NCBI GenBank assembly: GCA_020848995.1 | Contig: JADLHA010000041.1 | Location: 33,418 to 97,417, forward strand | DNA from: Saprospiraceae bacterium | GTDB taxonomy: Bacteria; Bacteroidota; Bacteroidia; Chitinophagales; Saprospiraceae | Length of the DNA stretch: 64,000 bases | Direction of reading: 5' to 3' | Program-made: the position numbers and the translations under genes | Notes under the pieces: model-generated | Told to the model about the DNA's origin: nothing | The model's input: only the letters and a program-made list of their open reading frames with translations | The model's database searches: none | Shown: positions 16,700 through 26,392 of the stretch, in pieces | Layout of the letters: the number at the start of each line of letters is the position of its first letter | Numbering within the stretch: the stretch's first letter is position 1

Positions 16700-18963
16700 C
16701 GCTTTATCCATTTTTCGACCCAACGGTGGTGTCCGTCTGAAACGGTCACGAAGTAGACTCCTGGTGACAACCGTTGTGCTTCGGGTATTTCGGCAAACCC
16801 ACTCAGTGTGTAGGTGGTAGCTATACACTTGCCTGAAGCATCAAAAATTTGTATTGTATATTCAACCTCTTTAGCAAGATGAACAACAAGTGCCCCACCC
16901 GATGGATTGGGTGTTAATATAAAACGGGTGCATCGCTGCGGATTTTCCGATGCGGTCGGACCCAGCAGATCCGTCTTATAAAAAGAGATGCCGCCGCGGG
17001 CATTTCCGGTTACCATTTCGAGGACTCCGTCTGAGTCGATGTCTGCAAGGCTCAGCGTGATGCGTTCTCCTTCCTTCATAAGTCCGTAGTGTGGATTCAG
17101 CATTTCATAAGTGCCATCGGGATCCTGGGTTATTCCACCAATGCGCTTGACTTCGCCAAAAATGTTACCCGTAAATAGATTAAGGGCTCCCTGATATTGA
17201 TAAAATTCCGGACTGGAATAAACCTTTGAAGAAATGCCGTTTACGATAATGTTCCCAAGACAGTTTGTATTGGGTTCCTTAAAGTAATCCGGATCAAAAG
17301 CAGCCTCCTCTGGTGTGCCTTGATTCTGAAAATAATAAAAACTTCCGCAGGCCTTGCCGGATGGATCATTTGTGTTGAGTCGCGATCCACTGACAATATC
17401 CAGGCGTCCATCGCCATTGAGGTCGATGAGATATGGCGAACTGTAGGATTTTGCACTCAATTCCTGGTAGGGATACTCCGGCTTATTAAATTGAAAGGGC
17501 TTCCCTGCCCCGGCAGTATTTTCACAAAAGAAGAACTGACCCTGATTTTCGCCGACGAGCATGTCGAAGTCACCGTCGTTGTCGAGATCGCCAAATGCCG
17601 GAGTAAAAGAATGATGAGCATCTGCACTGAGGGCATAATCGTTAAACTCCAGGTAATTGCTGTCAGCCAAAGCAAATGCAGGTGTAGTTTCTGTCCCCAC
17701 GTTTTCAAAAAGGACCAGGCGCGCATCCCGCAAATTGGTACCGCGGATAAAGAACCCTTCCGTACCGACGATGAGGTCCATTTTTCCATCCTGGTTGAAG
17801 TCGACAAAGCAAGGGTCTGTTGCGGAGCCGAGGTCCATCATTTCGCCAACGAGAAAAGAGCGGGTATTCCGCTGAAATTTGGGAGCCGCCGCAGTACCCA
17901 CGTTCCGGTAATACCAAAGATTGTCGATATTTTCTGAAATGGATCGCTGGTTAGGAGCTACCAAAATATCTGTTAAGCCGTCGTGATCGACATCTGCTGA
18001 AAAAGCTGCGAGAAAAGTTGCGAGGTCGAGGGAATCGGAGTTGCCTGGCCAGTTAGTCTGCTGTTTATTCATATAAGGACGTTCCAGGCTGCCGGCGTTG
18101 AAAAGAGCGATCAAACCATTGTTGGTGAGGTCGCCAACCAGCAAATCCGGCAGACCATTTCCATCCAGGTCTTGCGACAGCAAAGTTGAACCGGAGTGCC
18201 TCAGCACCGGCATAGCATTGCGAAATGAAGCGCAACTATCTGGGCTGCCGCTCAGGGTAATCTCAGCGGTAAAGCCACTTTCTACAAAACCGCCAAAGCA
18301 ACGGTCTGCCAACACAAACGCCATGGTGTCATTTGAGAAAGCCCTTTCTTTGACGATGTTTTTAAAGAGACTTACCCGGTTATTTCCCGGTTCGAAAAGC
18401 AGTATGTCAAGATCGCCATCTCCATCGAGGTCCTCGATCACTGGTATGTCGGTAAAATCGATAGGGATTTGGGTCGTGTTGTTGCCGAGTGAGAAAAACA
18501 GCACCTTAAATGGCTTGCCCATGTCGAATTTTTCGAATTCCAGTCCGGCTTGTCCTCTTGAACCCCGGTAGAGTTCGATGCCGGGAATCCCTTCCGTATT
18601 GAAAGAACTGGCGAATAAATCGGCAATGCCGTCGCCATTGAAATCCCTGAAAAGAGTCCAGTCTTTAAGCCTCGGGAATTTAACCCGGTACTGGGGGCTG
18701 AATGCGTATTCCTGCAAGACCGGATCGTAACGAAAAGGCAACAGGACATCTCCTGCGCGGTCGAACAGGACCAAATCCTCCACAGCATCGCCATCGAGGT
18801 CGATGGTATTGACTTGTATGTTGTCTGCACCTCCTGTCGCCCCATAGCGAAGCACTCTGCCTTCACCATCGATCACGGGAATGGGGATCCAGGGAAGTCC
18901 CTGTGAAAATATGCCCACGCTCCATAGGAACGGGAGGATGGATGCCAAAATGATAACTCTCAT
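16696..18963 (-). CDS. FG-GAP/VCBS repeat protein with T9SS sorting domain
   Basis: This 755-aa secreted protein has a signal peptide (MRVIILASILPFLWSVGIFSQ) and about eight FG-GAP-type repeats with calcium-loop cores, for example DFNGDGIADLF, DLDGDGDLDILLF, DLDGNGLPDLLVG, DFNQDGKMDLIVG and DLNGDGRLDIVSG. These form an integrin-alpha-like beta-propeller used in adhesion or ligand binding. The C-terminus (LTPNPSGGALVVHL through YFVTVSDGHHRWVEKWI) is a type A sorting domain for the type IX secretion system. It forms a two-gene unit with the following T9SS protein. A perfect promoter box (TAGTTTTG) lies 22 nt upstream. The ligand is unknown. Confidence 0.87.
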   Translation of the reverse strand: MRVIILASILPFLWSVGIFSQGLPWIPIPVIDGEGRVLRYGATGGADNIQVNTIDLDGDAVEDLVLFDRAGDVLLPFRYDPVLQEYAFSPQYRVKFPRLKDWTLFRDFNGDGIADLFASSFNTEGIPGIELYRGSRGQAGLEFEKFDMGKPFKVLFFSLGNNTTQIPIDFTDIPVIEDLDGDGDLDILLFEPGNNRVSLFKNIVKERAFSNDTMAFVLADRCFGGFVESGFTAEITLSGSPDSCASFRNAMPVLRHSGSTLLSQDLDGNGLPDLLVGDLTNNGLIALFNAGSLERPYMNKQQTNWPGNSDSLDLATFLAAFSADVDHDGLTDILVAPNQRSISENIDNLWYYRNVGTAAAPKFQRNTRSFLVGEMMDLGSATDPCFVDFNQDGKMDLIVGTEGFFIRGTNLRDARLVLFENVGTETTPAFALADSNYLEFNDYALSADAHHSFTPAFGDLDNDGDFDMLVGENQGQFFFCENTAGAGKPFQFNKPEYPYQELSAKSYSSPYLIDLNGDGRLDIVSGSRLNTNDPSGKACGSFYYFQNQGTPEEAAFDPDYFKEPNTNCLGNIIVNGISSKVYSSPEFYQYQGALNLFTGNIFGEVKRIGGITQDPDGTYEMLNPHYGLMKEGERITLSLADIDSDGVLEMVTGNARGGISFYKTDLLGPTASENPQRCTRFILTPNPSGGALVVHLAKEVEYTIQIFDASGKCIATTYTLSGFAEIPEAQRLSPGVYFVTVSDGHHRWVEKWIKR

Positions 18964-18985
18964 GGTGCTCTATAAGGTGAACGGA

Positions 18986-18993
18986 CAAAACTA
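18986..18993 (-). promoter_or_regulatory. Promoter -7 box of the FG-GAP operon (TAGTTTTG)
   Basis: Reverse-strand TAGTTTTG matches TAnnTTTG exactly 22 nt upstream of the ATG at 18963. A second reverse match (TAAGTTTG, 19132-19139) lies further upstream and may be chance. Confidence 0.55.
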
Positions 18994-19231
18994 ACGAAAC
19001 GTGGCTGAGGCTTTGCATTTTGAATGCCTTGTCGAAGTTTGATTCCGGTTCAAGCCCCGGCGGGTTGTGCCTGCTTTTAGGATTATCATGGGCCCGATCA
19101 TTTTGCTATTTAGTTGTTTTACAATGCATTGCAAACTTAGTATCCCTATAGAACCCGTCTTTCCGGCAGCCAAAGGCGTCCAAATGAGGCATTCGGAAAG
19201 CCGAAAAGAACGTCATATATAAATCATTAAA

Positions 19232-19239
19232 TATCTTTG
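19232..19239 (+). promoter_or_regulatory. Promoter -7 box of purL (TATCTTTG)
   Basis: A perfect TAnnTTTG match. The TTG chosen as the purL start in the ORF track (19237) lies inside this box and would not be transcribed, so the in-frame GTG 18 nt downstream of the box is the better start. Confidence 0.6.
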
Positions 19240-19257
19240 CATTGCAAAAATTGCATC

Positions 19258-21489
19258 GTGGCCATAGCGAATCTGGAAACCGCGGTCAAACTTGGGTTGA
19301 CCGAAGATGAATACCACAAAATTGTTGAAATTTTACATCGCCCGCCGAACTTTACCGAGTTGAGCGTATACGCAGTGATGTGGTCCGAGCATTGTTCTTA
19401 CAAGAATTCCATCCTTCATCTCAAAAAATTGCCACGCAAAGGCAGCCGTCTGCTCGCAGAAGCTGGAGAAGAAAACGCCGGCCTGGTGGACATTGGTGAT
19501 GGGTTGGCCTGTGCATTTAAAATAGAGAGCCACAACCACCCTTCTGCCATTGAGCCTTATCAGGGGGCCGCAACAGGTGTTGGTGGCATCCATCGGGATA
19601 TTTTCACCATGGGTGCCAGGCCAATTGCTGCGCTGAACTCCCTTCGATTTGGAGAGCTCTCGCTTGGTCATACCCAGCGCCTGATGCGCGGCGTGGTTAG
19701 GGGAATCGGCAACTACGGAAATGCCTTTGGGGTACCAACGGTAGGGGGAGAGGTGTATTTCAATCCCTGTTACAATCAAAACATCCTGGTAAATGCGATG
19801 AGTGTCGGTATTGTCGGACACCATCAAACGGTTTCCGCAACGGCAACAGGCCCTGGCAACCCGGTTTTTATCGTCGGTTCCGCAACGGGTAAAGATGGTA
19901 TCCATGGAGCAACCTTTGCCTCAGCCGATCTGGGAGAAAATGCTGCAAAAGATTTGCCTGCAGTTCAGGTGGGAGATCCCTTTCAGGAAAAGCTGCTCCT
20001 GGAAGCCAGTCTGGAAGCCATAGCAACGGGGCAGGTAGCAGGAATGCAGGACATGGGAGCTGCGGGCATTACCTGTTCGAGTTCGGAAATGTCTGCCAAG
20101 GCTGGAACGGGAATGGAAATCTGGCTTGACAAGGTTCCGACGCGCCAAAAAAATATGCAGGCATTTGAAATCCTTTTGTCGGAATCCCAGGAACGCATGC
20201 TGGTTATCTGTAGAAAAGGTGGAGAAAGCCAACTGTTGGAAGTGTTTCGCAAATGGGATCTGGAGTGTGTCCAGATCGGGGTGGTCACCGATTCAGGGCA
20301 AGTGCGCTACCATTTTCATGGAGAGCTGGTCGCAGACATTCCCGCTGCCTCGCTCGTTCTGGGCGGAGGTGCGCCGGTTTATGAGCGGGCATATCAGCAA
20401 CCTGCCTATATTGACGAAGTGAACGCCTTTGATCCAGGCGCTGTCCCCGTCCCGGAAGACCTGGTTACTGTCGGACAAAAGTTGCTGCAGCACCCCGACA
20501 TTGCCTCCAAGCGCTGGATCTACGAACAATATGACAAAATGGTACGGACGGGAACGATGACTTCCGTAGAATCTGCTGATGCTGCCGTTGTGCGAATCAA
20601 GGGAACTCAAAAGGCGCTCTGTCTGTCCGTCGACTGCAATTCGAATTACGTATACCTCAACCCGGAAGCCGGTGGCATGATCGCCGTGGCTGAGGCAGCC
20701 CGGAACATAAGCTGCACGGGCGGCATCCCCGTGGCGATTACAAACTGCCTGAATTTTGGCAATCCATACAATCCGGAGGTTTATTGGCAGTTTGTACATG
20801 CCTTGAAGGGTATGGGGCAAGCCTGCGAAAAGTTTGGAACCCCGGTGACGGGAGGAAATGTCAGTTTTTACAACCAATCTTCGGGTAAAGACGGGATCAT
20901 ACCCGTTCACCCGACCCCGGTAATCGGGATGCTGGGCATCATGGAAGACGCAGCCCTGATGACGACTATGGGATTCAAGGCAAGCGGAGATCTCATTTAT
21001 CTACTCGGCAATGTCACCGACGAGCCAAGCTACTGCACCTATCTCCAACTGGTGCATGGGATCCAACTCGCACCGGTTCCACACTTCGACCTGGAAGAAG
21101 AAGCCCATTTGCACGAAATCCTTCAAAAGTCAATACGGGCGGGCCTCCTGAACAGCGCCCACGACCTTTCAGAAGGGGGATTGTTTGTGTCGCTCGCCGA
21201 ATCGGCATTCGCTTCGGGAAAATTTGGCTTTGATGTCCAATTGCCAAGTGGATTGCGCAAAGACTTCGCACTTTTTGGGGAAGGCCAAGGGCGTGCGCTG
21301 GTGACGATCAAAGCAGAAACAAAAAGACATTTCGAGCAGTTTCTTCAACAAAACAGACAGCCGTTTTATTTTTTGGGAATGGTCACCCCGGAGGGTTTTA
21401 CCATTGACGGCTGTGATCATGGAAATCTGAAAGAAAATTTGAATTTATATGTTCACGCGATTGAAAATCAATTACAAAAACAGCATTAA
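19258..21489 (+). CDS. purL: Phosphoribosylformylglycinamidine synthase subunit PurL
   Basis: PurL converts FGAR to FGAM in de novo purine synthesis, using ammonia delivered by PurQ with PurS. At 743 aa it is the small single-subunit PurL, without the fused glutaminase domain of the large form. Recognisable elements are [32 protein letters not shown] (catalytic His region), [23 protein letters not shown] cut into the ATP-binding motif, [18 protein letters not shown], and a second half with [13 protein letters not shown] and [17 protein letters not shown]. The start is GTG 19258, judged from the promoter box. purQ and purS are not in the window. The TlpA-like gene follows 7 nt after the stop. 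Confidence 0.95.
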   Translation: MAIANLETAVKLGLTEDEYHKIVEILHRPPNFTELSVYAVMWSEHCSYKNSILHLKKLPRKGSRLLAEAGEENAGLVDIGDGLACAFKIESHNHPSAIEPYQGAATGVGGIHRDIFTMGARPIAALNSLRFGELSLGHTQRLMRGVVRGIGNYGNAFGVPTVGGEVYFNPCYNQNILVNAMSVGIVGHHQTVSATATGPGNPVFIVGSATGKDGIHGATFASADLGENAAKDLPAVQVGDPFQEKLLLEASLEAIATGQVAGMQDMGAAGITCSSSEMSAKAGTGMEIWLDKVPTRQKNMQAFEILLSESQERMLVICRKGGESQLLEVFRKWDLECVQIGVVTDSGQVRYHFHGELVADIPAASLVLGGGAPVYERAYQQPAYIDEVNAFDPGAVPVPEDLVTVGQKLLQHPDIASKRWIYEQYDKMVRTGTMTSVESADAAVVRIKGTQKALCLSVDCNSNYVYLNPEAGGMIAVAEAARNISCTGGIPVAITNCLNFGNPYNPEVYWQFVHALKGMGQACEKFGTPVTGGNVSFYNQSSGKDGIIPVHPTPVIGMLGIMEDAALMTTMGFKASGDLIYLLGNVTDEPSYCTYLQLVHGIQLAPVPHFDLEEEAHLHEILQKSIRAGLLNSAHDLSEGGLFVSLAESAFASGKFGFDVQLPSGLRKDFALFGEGQGRALVTIKAETKRHFEQFLQQNRQPFYFLGMVTPEGFTIDGCDHGNLKENLNLYVHAIENQLQKQH

Positions 21490-21496
21490 CTGCAGA

Positions 21497-22594
21497 ATGG
21501 GCCAGTTCCCGGCACTGCTTTTAGCATTGGCTATTTTGCTCGTATCGGGATGCAACCGGGGCAACTCCATCAGTGGCAAGTTTGATGGCGCTCCGGATCT
21601 CGCCGTACAGTTGGAGCGCATCGCTCTGGATAACACGACGACCTCACTTGACCGGACAGACATGAAATCCGGTGAGTTCAGGTTTGCCGTAAAGGAGCCC
21701 CTACCAGCCGGCCTATACCGGATCCAATTGGGTCAGCAATCGATCATTTTTGTATTGGATGGTACTGAGACGCAAATTGCGTTTTCCGGCAATTTCGCGG
21801 ACCTTGGCAAAGGCGTGTTGCAAGTGAGTGGCTGTCCGGCATCTGAAGAAGTATATGCTACTAACAATAAATTTAGTCAGCAGCGCCCAACCGTAGAAGA
21901 CATAAAGGCAGCCATCCAGTCGGCAAATAGTCCGCTTGCTGGAGGCCTGATGGCCATCCAATTTCTCGGTCTGAGACCCGAATTTGCCGCAATACACAAA
22001 ACGTCCCTCGATCGCCTGAAAGCAAGTTTCCCAACGTCAGATTTTACGAGATCCTATGAAAGCATGCTGGTACAGCTGGAGCAGATGCTGGCTTCGCAGC
22101 AGGCAGCGGAGACCATACAAATCGGAATGGATGCGCCGGATATCGAATTGCCATCCCCAGATGGCAAGAAATATGCGCTGTCGGATCTCAAGGGTAAGGT
22201 CGTATTGCTGGACTTTTGGGCCAGTTGGTGTGGACCATGCCGCAGAGCTAACCCACATGTCGTTGAACTTTACCATAAGTATAAATCGAGAGGATTTACC
22301 GTATTCAGCGTCTCGCTGGATGGAGTCGACGGCCGGACCAAGTCTCAATTGGGCAGTGAAAGTCAGATCCAGGAATTTATGGATCGATCAAAACAGGCTT
22401 GGGTCGCAGCCATCGAAAAAGACAAACTCATTTGGGAATGCCATGTCAGCGATTTAAAAAAATGGGATAGTCAGCCCGCCAAAGTGTATGGGGTACAGTC
22501 CATTCCTAGAACCTTTCTCATAGGCAAGGATGGAAAAATAGCGGCCATCAATCCAAGAGAAAATCTGGAAGAGGAAATCGCCAAAGCCCTTTAA
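21497..22594 (+). CDS. TlpA/ResA-like thioredoxin-fold lipoprotein with N-terminal DUF4369-like domain
   Basis: This 365-aa lipoprotein begins MGQFPALLLALAILLVSGCN, with a lipobox at LVSGC (Cys19). Residues about 25-110 resemble the DUF4369-type beta domain often found before thioredoxin folds in Bacteroidota. The C-terminal domain contains the redox motif WCGPC at about 244-248 within LLDFWASWCGPCRRANP, and a cis-Pro region SIPRTFLIGKDGKI. It probably reduces disulfides in the periplasm or on a membrane-tethered partner. ATG 21497 is used rather than the track's 21449, because the longer version overlaps purL and spoils the signal peptide. It is probably co-transcribed with purL; a functional link is not evident. 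Confidence 0.85.
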   Translation: MGQFPALLLALAILLVSGCNRGNSISGKFDGAPDLAVQLERIALDNTTTSLDRTDMKSGEFRFAVKEPLPAGLYRIQLGQQSIIFVLDGTETQIAFSGNFADLGKGVLQVSGCPASEEVYATNNKFSQQRPTVEDIKAAIQSANSPLAGGLMAIQFLGLRPEFAAIHKTSLDRLKASFPTSDFTRSYESMLVQLEQMLASQQAAETIQIGMDAPDIELPSPDGKKYALSDLKGKVVLLDFWASWCGPCRRANPHVVELYHKYKSRGFTVFSVSLDGVDGRTKSQLGSESQIQEFMDRSKQAWVAAIEKDKLIWECHVSDLKKWDSQPAKVYGVQSIPRTFLIGKDGKIAAINPRENLEEEIAKAL

Positions 22595-22648
22595 ACGAGA
22601 GCACCTGCAATCACCGGGAAAAATCGCGATCCGGTAGCCGAACTGAAA

Positions 22649-23401
22649 TTAGATCGAAAACTTCCAGGCCAGAAAAATTGAAGCGGCAACTGCTGCATTC
22701 AGGGACTCCGCCTGGCTGGGGTTTCGGCGTGGAATGGAAAACAATTTTTTACAGGAGGTACGGATTGCATCACTTATTCCATGCGATTCGCTGCCAATAC
22801 ACAGGAACCTGACGATTTGGGGGTCATGGTTCAAATAGGACTCCCCGCCTGTGTCCGCAGCATAGATATCGACCCCACGGAACCCCGCTAGCATAGACTC
22901 CCAGTGCCGGTGATCGACTTCCACCCGCGCAATGCTGGACATACTCGCCTGTACGCATTTTGCGTTATACGGATCGACGCAATCCGGAGAGCAATATATT
23001 TTTTTCAAACCAAACCAGTCGGCTGAACGAAGGATGGTACCTAAATTTCCGGGATCTGAAATGCGGTCCAAGTATAGCACCAGCCCGGAGTGATCAGATT
23101 CGTCTATGACTTCGAATTCAGGGAAGGTAAATACGCCAAGAAAACCGCCTCCCGTTTTTAGGGAAGTAATTGCCTGAAGCATGCTTTCGTCTACTACCCT
23201 CACCTCATCCGCGGTATGATTTATGAGATCGAGTTCTCCTGCCCGGTCCGAACCGGCAACCAGCATCTTGCACTGGAGCCTTTTCTCTCCAAGCAGGTCG
23301 CGAACCAGCTTTGAGCCTTCGGCGACGAACAGTCTCTGGCGGTAGCGTTCCTCTCGCCGCTGGAGGTTTTTGATCCAGATTTTTTCTGATTTAGTTAGCA
23401 T
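22649..23401 (-). CDS. TrmH/SpoU family RNA 2'-O-ribose methyltransferase
   Basis: This 250-aa SPOUT-class enzyme transfers a methyl group from SAM to a ribose 2'-OH in rRNA or tRNA. An N-terminal substrate-binding part (LTKSEKIWIKNLQRREERYRQ, FVAEGSKLVRDLL) is followed by the three SpoU motifs: DPGNLGTILRSADWFG, CIGSESHGIS and IPRRNPSQAESLNAAVAASI. Together they form the trefoil knot and dimer site. The target RNA position cannot be assigned. The start ATG 23401 is preferred to the track's 23491, whose extra 30 residues overlap the divergent outer-membrane protein gene. A perfect promoter box lies 24 nt upstream, inside that neighbouring gene. Confidence 0.9.
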   Translation of the reverse strand: MLTKSEKIWIKNLQRREERYRQRLFVAEGSKLVRDLLGEKRLQCKMLVAGSDRAGELDLINHTADEVRVVDESMLQAITSLKTGGGFLGVFTFPEFEVIDESDHSGLVLYLDRISDPGNLGTILRSADWFGLKKIYCSPDCVDPYNAKCVQASMSSIARVEVDHRHWESMLAGFRGVDIYAADTGGESYLNHDPQIVRFLCIGSESHGISDAIRTSCKKLFSIPRRNPSQAESLNAAVAASIFLAWKFSI

Positions 23402-23406
23402 CTTTG
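23399..23406 (+). promoter_or_regulatory. Probable -7 box of the TamL/BamA-like gene (CATCTTTG)
   Basis: One mismatch to TAnnTTTG; it ends 8 nt before ATG 23415 and overlaps the start codon of the divergent methyltransferase gene on the other strand. Confidence 0.4.
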
Positions 23407-23414
23407 CCGGCACA

Positions 23415-25781
23415 ATGCGGGTCTGCAAAAGTATATTATTCCCGGCGATCGCGGTCTTGCTCACCAGCTGCCAGACAACGCGATTTCTCAAGAAGGACGA
23501 GGCCCTGCTTACGAGTTACCGGATCAAAGTGGGCGGAATCAGCTCCGATGAAGCCAACTCGCGGCTTAAAGACCAGTTGCACCCTCTTGTCAAGCAAAAA
23601 CCCAACAAAAACTTCCTCCTTCTCTTCCCAAGGGAGTGGTTCTACTGGAAAGCCAAGGATCGCAAAAACACGGATTCATGGCTCACGAAGAGCTACGAAA
23701 AAATGGGAGAAGCTCCGGCAATCCTGGACTCCTTTGCCTGTCAGACGACAGCCACCAATTTTAAGAATTTTCTATACAACATGGGCTACTTTACCGTGAC
23801 TACCTCCTACGGGATTAAGGTACGCAACCAAAGGGCCCGGGTTACATACCATGTACAAACGGGACCGCGATACAAAATTGAGTCCATCGATTACCTGGCT
23901 GAAGACAGCACCATCCAAGAGATCATCAACAGGGACCGAAGCGCTGCGCTATTGTATCCGGGGGCCCCGCTGGATTACGGTCTTTTTCAGAATGAGAAGG
24001 CCCGGCTTAGCGAATTGCTTTTCAACCATGGCTATGCAGAATTCAGCCCGGTTTTCATTGAACCGTTGGTTGCCGATACCTCCCGTTTAAGTGCAAAGCT
24101 CGTCCTGAACATCAAGAACCCGGAAGACAAACCAGGCCATACGCAATTTAGCATAAACCGGGTCAGGATAAACCCAGATTTTCGTCCAGGCACCGCACAA
24201 GCAACCCAGTACCATTCCCATTTCGATTCGCTCAGCTTTGCCACTACGGCATCAAAACCATTCATTCGCCACGAGCTACTTTCCGGAAAAATATTATTGC
24301 GTCCCGGAATGGTTGCATCCAAAAATCTCGTAGACAACTCCTATTCAAATCTTTACCACCTCGGCACGTATCGCTTTATCAGCATTGAAGGAAAAAGGGA
24401 TAGCCTTGCCCTGGATCGCATCAATTATCAAATACAATTAAGTCCTAACAAGAAATGGATATTTGATTTTGGTGCCGACTTCAACTATACTTCAATCAAG
24501 AAAAACGCAGCAACACTCTTTGGCATATCCGGATACACCAATTTGCGCAACAGGAACCTGTTCAGACGTGCAGCAAGCAATTCAATCAAATTTGAGGTAG
24601 GCACAGAATTGAATCTGCTCGACATTAGAAAATTCAACTCCCTGAGTCTCCATTTAAGCAATGATCTGTCGCTCGCATCCTTTTACGACTTGACCGGGAG
24701 CTGGTCCCTATTTAAAATGTTGTCTAAGCCATTTGGCAGTAAGATTCTCGATCCTGATTCAAGAACTAACATTCGTTTGTCAGCAAATTATGAAAACCTC
24801 GTTTCGCTGTACAAATACACGTCCGCAAATACCGGAATCGACTATGACTGGCAAATTGGAGCACGCCGCAGAATTACCATGCAAACACTCGGTTTGTCAT
24901 TATATTTTCCAAAAACCACCCCGGAATTCGATAGTCTCCTCAAATCCAACAGACTGCTACAATCAAGTTTTTCTGACAGACGGCTTCTGAGTGCGTTGCT
25001 TCTCGATAACGTCACGTATTACTACCAAAGTCCACAAAAGAGAAACAACCGCTATTCAGTAATCGCATCATTCAACTTGTCAGGCCTGGAAGTAAATCTC
25101 GCAAATTCTCTCTCCAATGCAATATCCGGCAAACAGGATACCTTCCGGGTTGGAGAATTCACCTTTTCAGAATTTGTCAAAACCGATCTGGATTATCGCT
25201 ACTATACCGCATTTCGGGACAAGAGCAGCTTGGCTTTGAGGCTTTCAAGCGGTATCGTCATTCCCTTTGGAAGAAGCACAACTGTGCCTTATATCAAGCA
25301 GTTTTACGTGGGAGGCCCTCAAAGCATCAGGGCCTGGAATCTTCGTGAAATTGGTCCTGGCGCCATTGCACCTCCCGAATCCGACTCTTCTTCCAATCGC
25401 AGCATTGCCTTTTTTTCGGCAGGAGACTTCAAACTGGAAGGTAGTGTTGAATTCCGGTTCGACATTTTCTGGCGGTTGAAGGGAGCGGTCTTTTTAGACG
25501 CAGGCAATATTTGGTACCTGCCCAAGAAGGTCAGCGATCCGGATACACGGGCAGGCTTTTTGAGCAAAGATTTTTATAAGGAAATTGCTGTGGGGACCGG
25601 TCTTGGCTTGAGGTTGGATTTGACGTATTTTCTTTTTCGCGTGGACATCGGCTTTCAACTTCGCAATGCCTTTCCAGACGACCGGGGAAAATACTGGCTC
25701 TATGGCAGCGACAATCCGGTAAGTTTTAACAAATTACAGCGCAACTCAACCATTCACCTGGCACTCGACTATCCGTTTTGA
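23415..25781 (+). CDS. BamA/TamA family outer-membrane lipoprotein (TamL-like)
   Basis: This 788-aa Omp85-type protein starts with a lipoprotein signal, MRVCKSILFPAIAVLLTSC, with the lipobox at LTSC. Bacteroidota commonly have such a lipidated TamA homologue (TamL), which inserts or exports outer-membrane and surface components with a TamB partner. POTRA-like segments span roughly residues 25-350 (for example NFKNFLYNMGYFTVTTSY and LRPGMVASKNLVDNSYSNLYHLGTY), followed by a 16-strand barrel with the Omp85 lid-lock region YVGGPQSIRAWNLREIGPG and the terminal strand ending in YPF. tamB is not in the window. It is divergent from the methyltransferase gene with only 13 nt between start codons. The 3' end overlaps nth by 13 nt. 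Confidence 0.86.
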   Translation: MRVCKSILFPAIAVLLTSCQTTRFLKKDEALLTSYRIKVGGISSDEANSRLKDQLHPLVKQKPNKNFLLLFPREWFYWKAKDRKNTDSWLTKSYEKMGEAPAILDSFACQTTATNFKNFLYNMGYFTVTTSYGIKVRNQRARVTYHVQTGPRYKIESIDYLAEDSTIQEIINRDRSAALLYPGAPLDYGLFQNEKARLSELLFNHGYAEFSPVFIEPLVADTSRLSAKLVLNIKNPEDKPGHTQFSINRVRINPDFRPGTAQATQYHSHFDSLSFATTASKPFIRHELLSGKILLRPGMVASKNLVDNSYSNLYHLGTYRFISIEGKRDSLALDRINYQIQLSPNKKWIFDFGADFNYTSIKKNAATLFGISGYTNLRNRNLFRRAASNSIKFEVGTELNLLDIRKFNSLSLHLSNDLSLASFYDLTGSWSLFKMLSKPFGSKILDPDSRTNIRLSANYENLVSLYKYTSANTGIDYDWQIGARRRITMQTLGLSLYFPKTTPEFDSLLKSNRLLQSSFSDRRLLSALLLDNVTYYYQSPQKRNNRYSVIASFNLSGLEVNLANSLSNAISGKQDTFRVGEFTFSEFVKTDLDYRYYTAFRDKSSLALRLSSGIVIPFGRSTTVPYIKQFYVGGPQSIRAWNLREIGPGAIAPPESDSSSNRSIAFFSAGDFKLEGSVEFRFDIFWRLKGAVFLDAGNIWYLPKKVSDPDTRAGFLSKDFYKEIAVGTGLGLRLDLTYFLFRVDIGFQLRNAFPDDRGKYWLYGSDNPVSFNKLQRNSTIHLALDYPF
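23426..23433 (-). promoter_or_regulatory. Promoter -7 box of the RNA methyltransferase gene (TACTTTTG)
   Basis: A perfect reverse-strand TAnnTTTG match, located within codons 4-7 of the opposite-strand TamL-like gene and 24 nt from the methyltransferase ATG. Confidence 0.5.
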
Positions 25782-26392
25782 AGTCTTTTGCAAATTGGGC
25801 ATTTGTCGAGGTCATGCCCCCTGGCTGGGCAATATTGCCTTCCATAAAAAATGATTTTTAGATGTAAGTCGTTCCACCGGTCGCGGGAAAACACACGCTT
25901 GAGGTCCTTTTCCGTTTGTACAACATGACTCCCTTTACTAAGTCTCCAACGTTTTGCAAGCCGGTGTATATGCGTATCAACCGGAAAGGCAGGTATGCCA
26001 AAAACCTGAGACATGATCACCGAGGCAGTTTTGTGTCCGACACCGGGGAGTGCTTCCAGTTCATCATAACCCGAGGGAACCTGCCCGCCATGCCGCTCGA
26101 CCAGGATTCCAGACAATTGTTGAATCGCTGCAGCTTTGCGCGACGACAGACCACACGGCCGGATCACTTCCTCAATGCGCTCAACCGGGACCCTCGCCAT
26201 CGCCTGCGGTGTAAGGGCCAGGTTGAAAAGTTCCGGAGTTACGCGGTTAACCCTTTCATCCGTGCATTGCGCTGATAACAATACTGCAATCAACAGGGTA
26301 AATGCATCCTGATGATGAAGGGGAACGTAGACTTCCGGATAGAGTTCGTCCAGCATTTCCACTACGATCTTCGCCCGGTCTGATTTTTTCAT
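25769..26392 (-). CDS. nth: Endonuclease III (DNA glycosylase/AP lyase) with atypical Cys cluster
   Basis: Nth removes oxidised pyrimidines from DNA and cleaves at the abasic site. The 207-aa protein has the helix-hairpin-helix LPGVGHKTASVI with catalytic Lys121 and the catalytic Asp139 in FPVDTHIHRLAKRW. The C-terminus is unusual: it has only three Cys (188, 198, 201), spaced C-x9-C-x2-C, instead of the canonical C-x6-C-x2-C-x5-C that holds a 4Fe-4S cluster, and it ends soon after. Some Bacteroidota Nth proteins lack the cluster altogether, so this may be an intermediate form. Its ATG overlaps the stop of the LuxC-like gene (ATGA). Confidence 0.92.
   Translation of the reverse strand: MKKSDRAKIVVEMLDELYPEVYVPLHHQDAFTLLIAVLLSAQCTDERVNRVTPELFNLALTPQAMARVPVERIEEVIRPCGLSSRKAAAIQQLSGILVERHGGQVPSGYDELEALPGVGHKTASVIMSQVFGIPAFPVDTHIHRLAKRWRLSKGSHVVQTEKDLKRVFSRDRWNDLHLKIIFYGRQYCPARGHDLDKCPICKRLQNG

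Noticed and set aside
19132-19139. Second reverse TAAGTTTG box in the gap between the FG-GAP gene and purL
   Set aside because: About 170 nt from the gene start, with a perfect box much nearer; an 8-bp pattern with two free bases is expected by chance at this rate.
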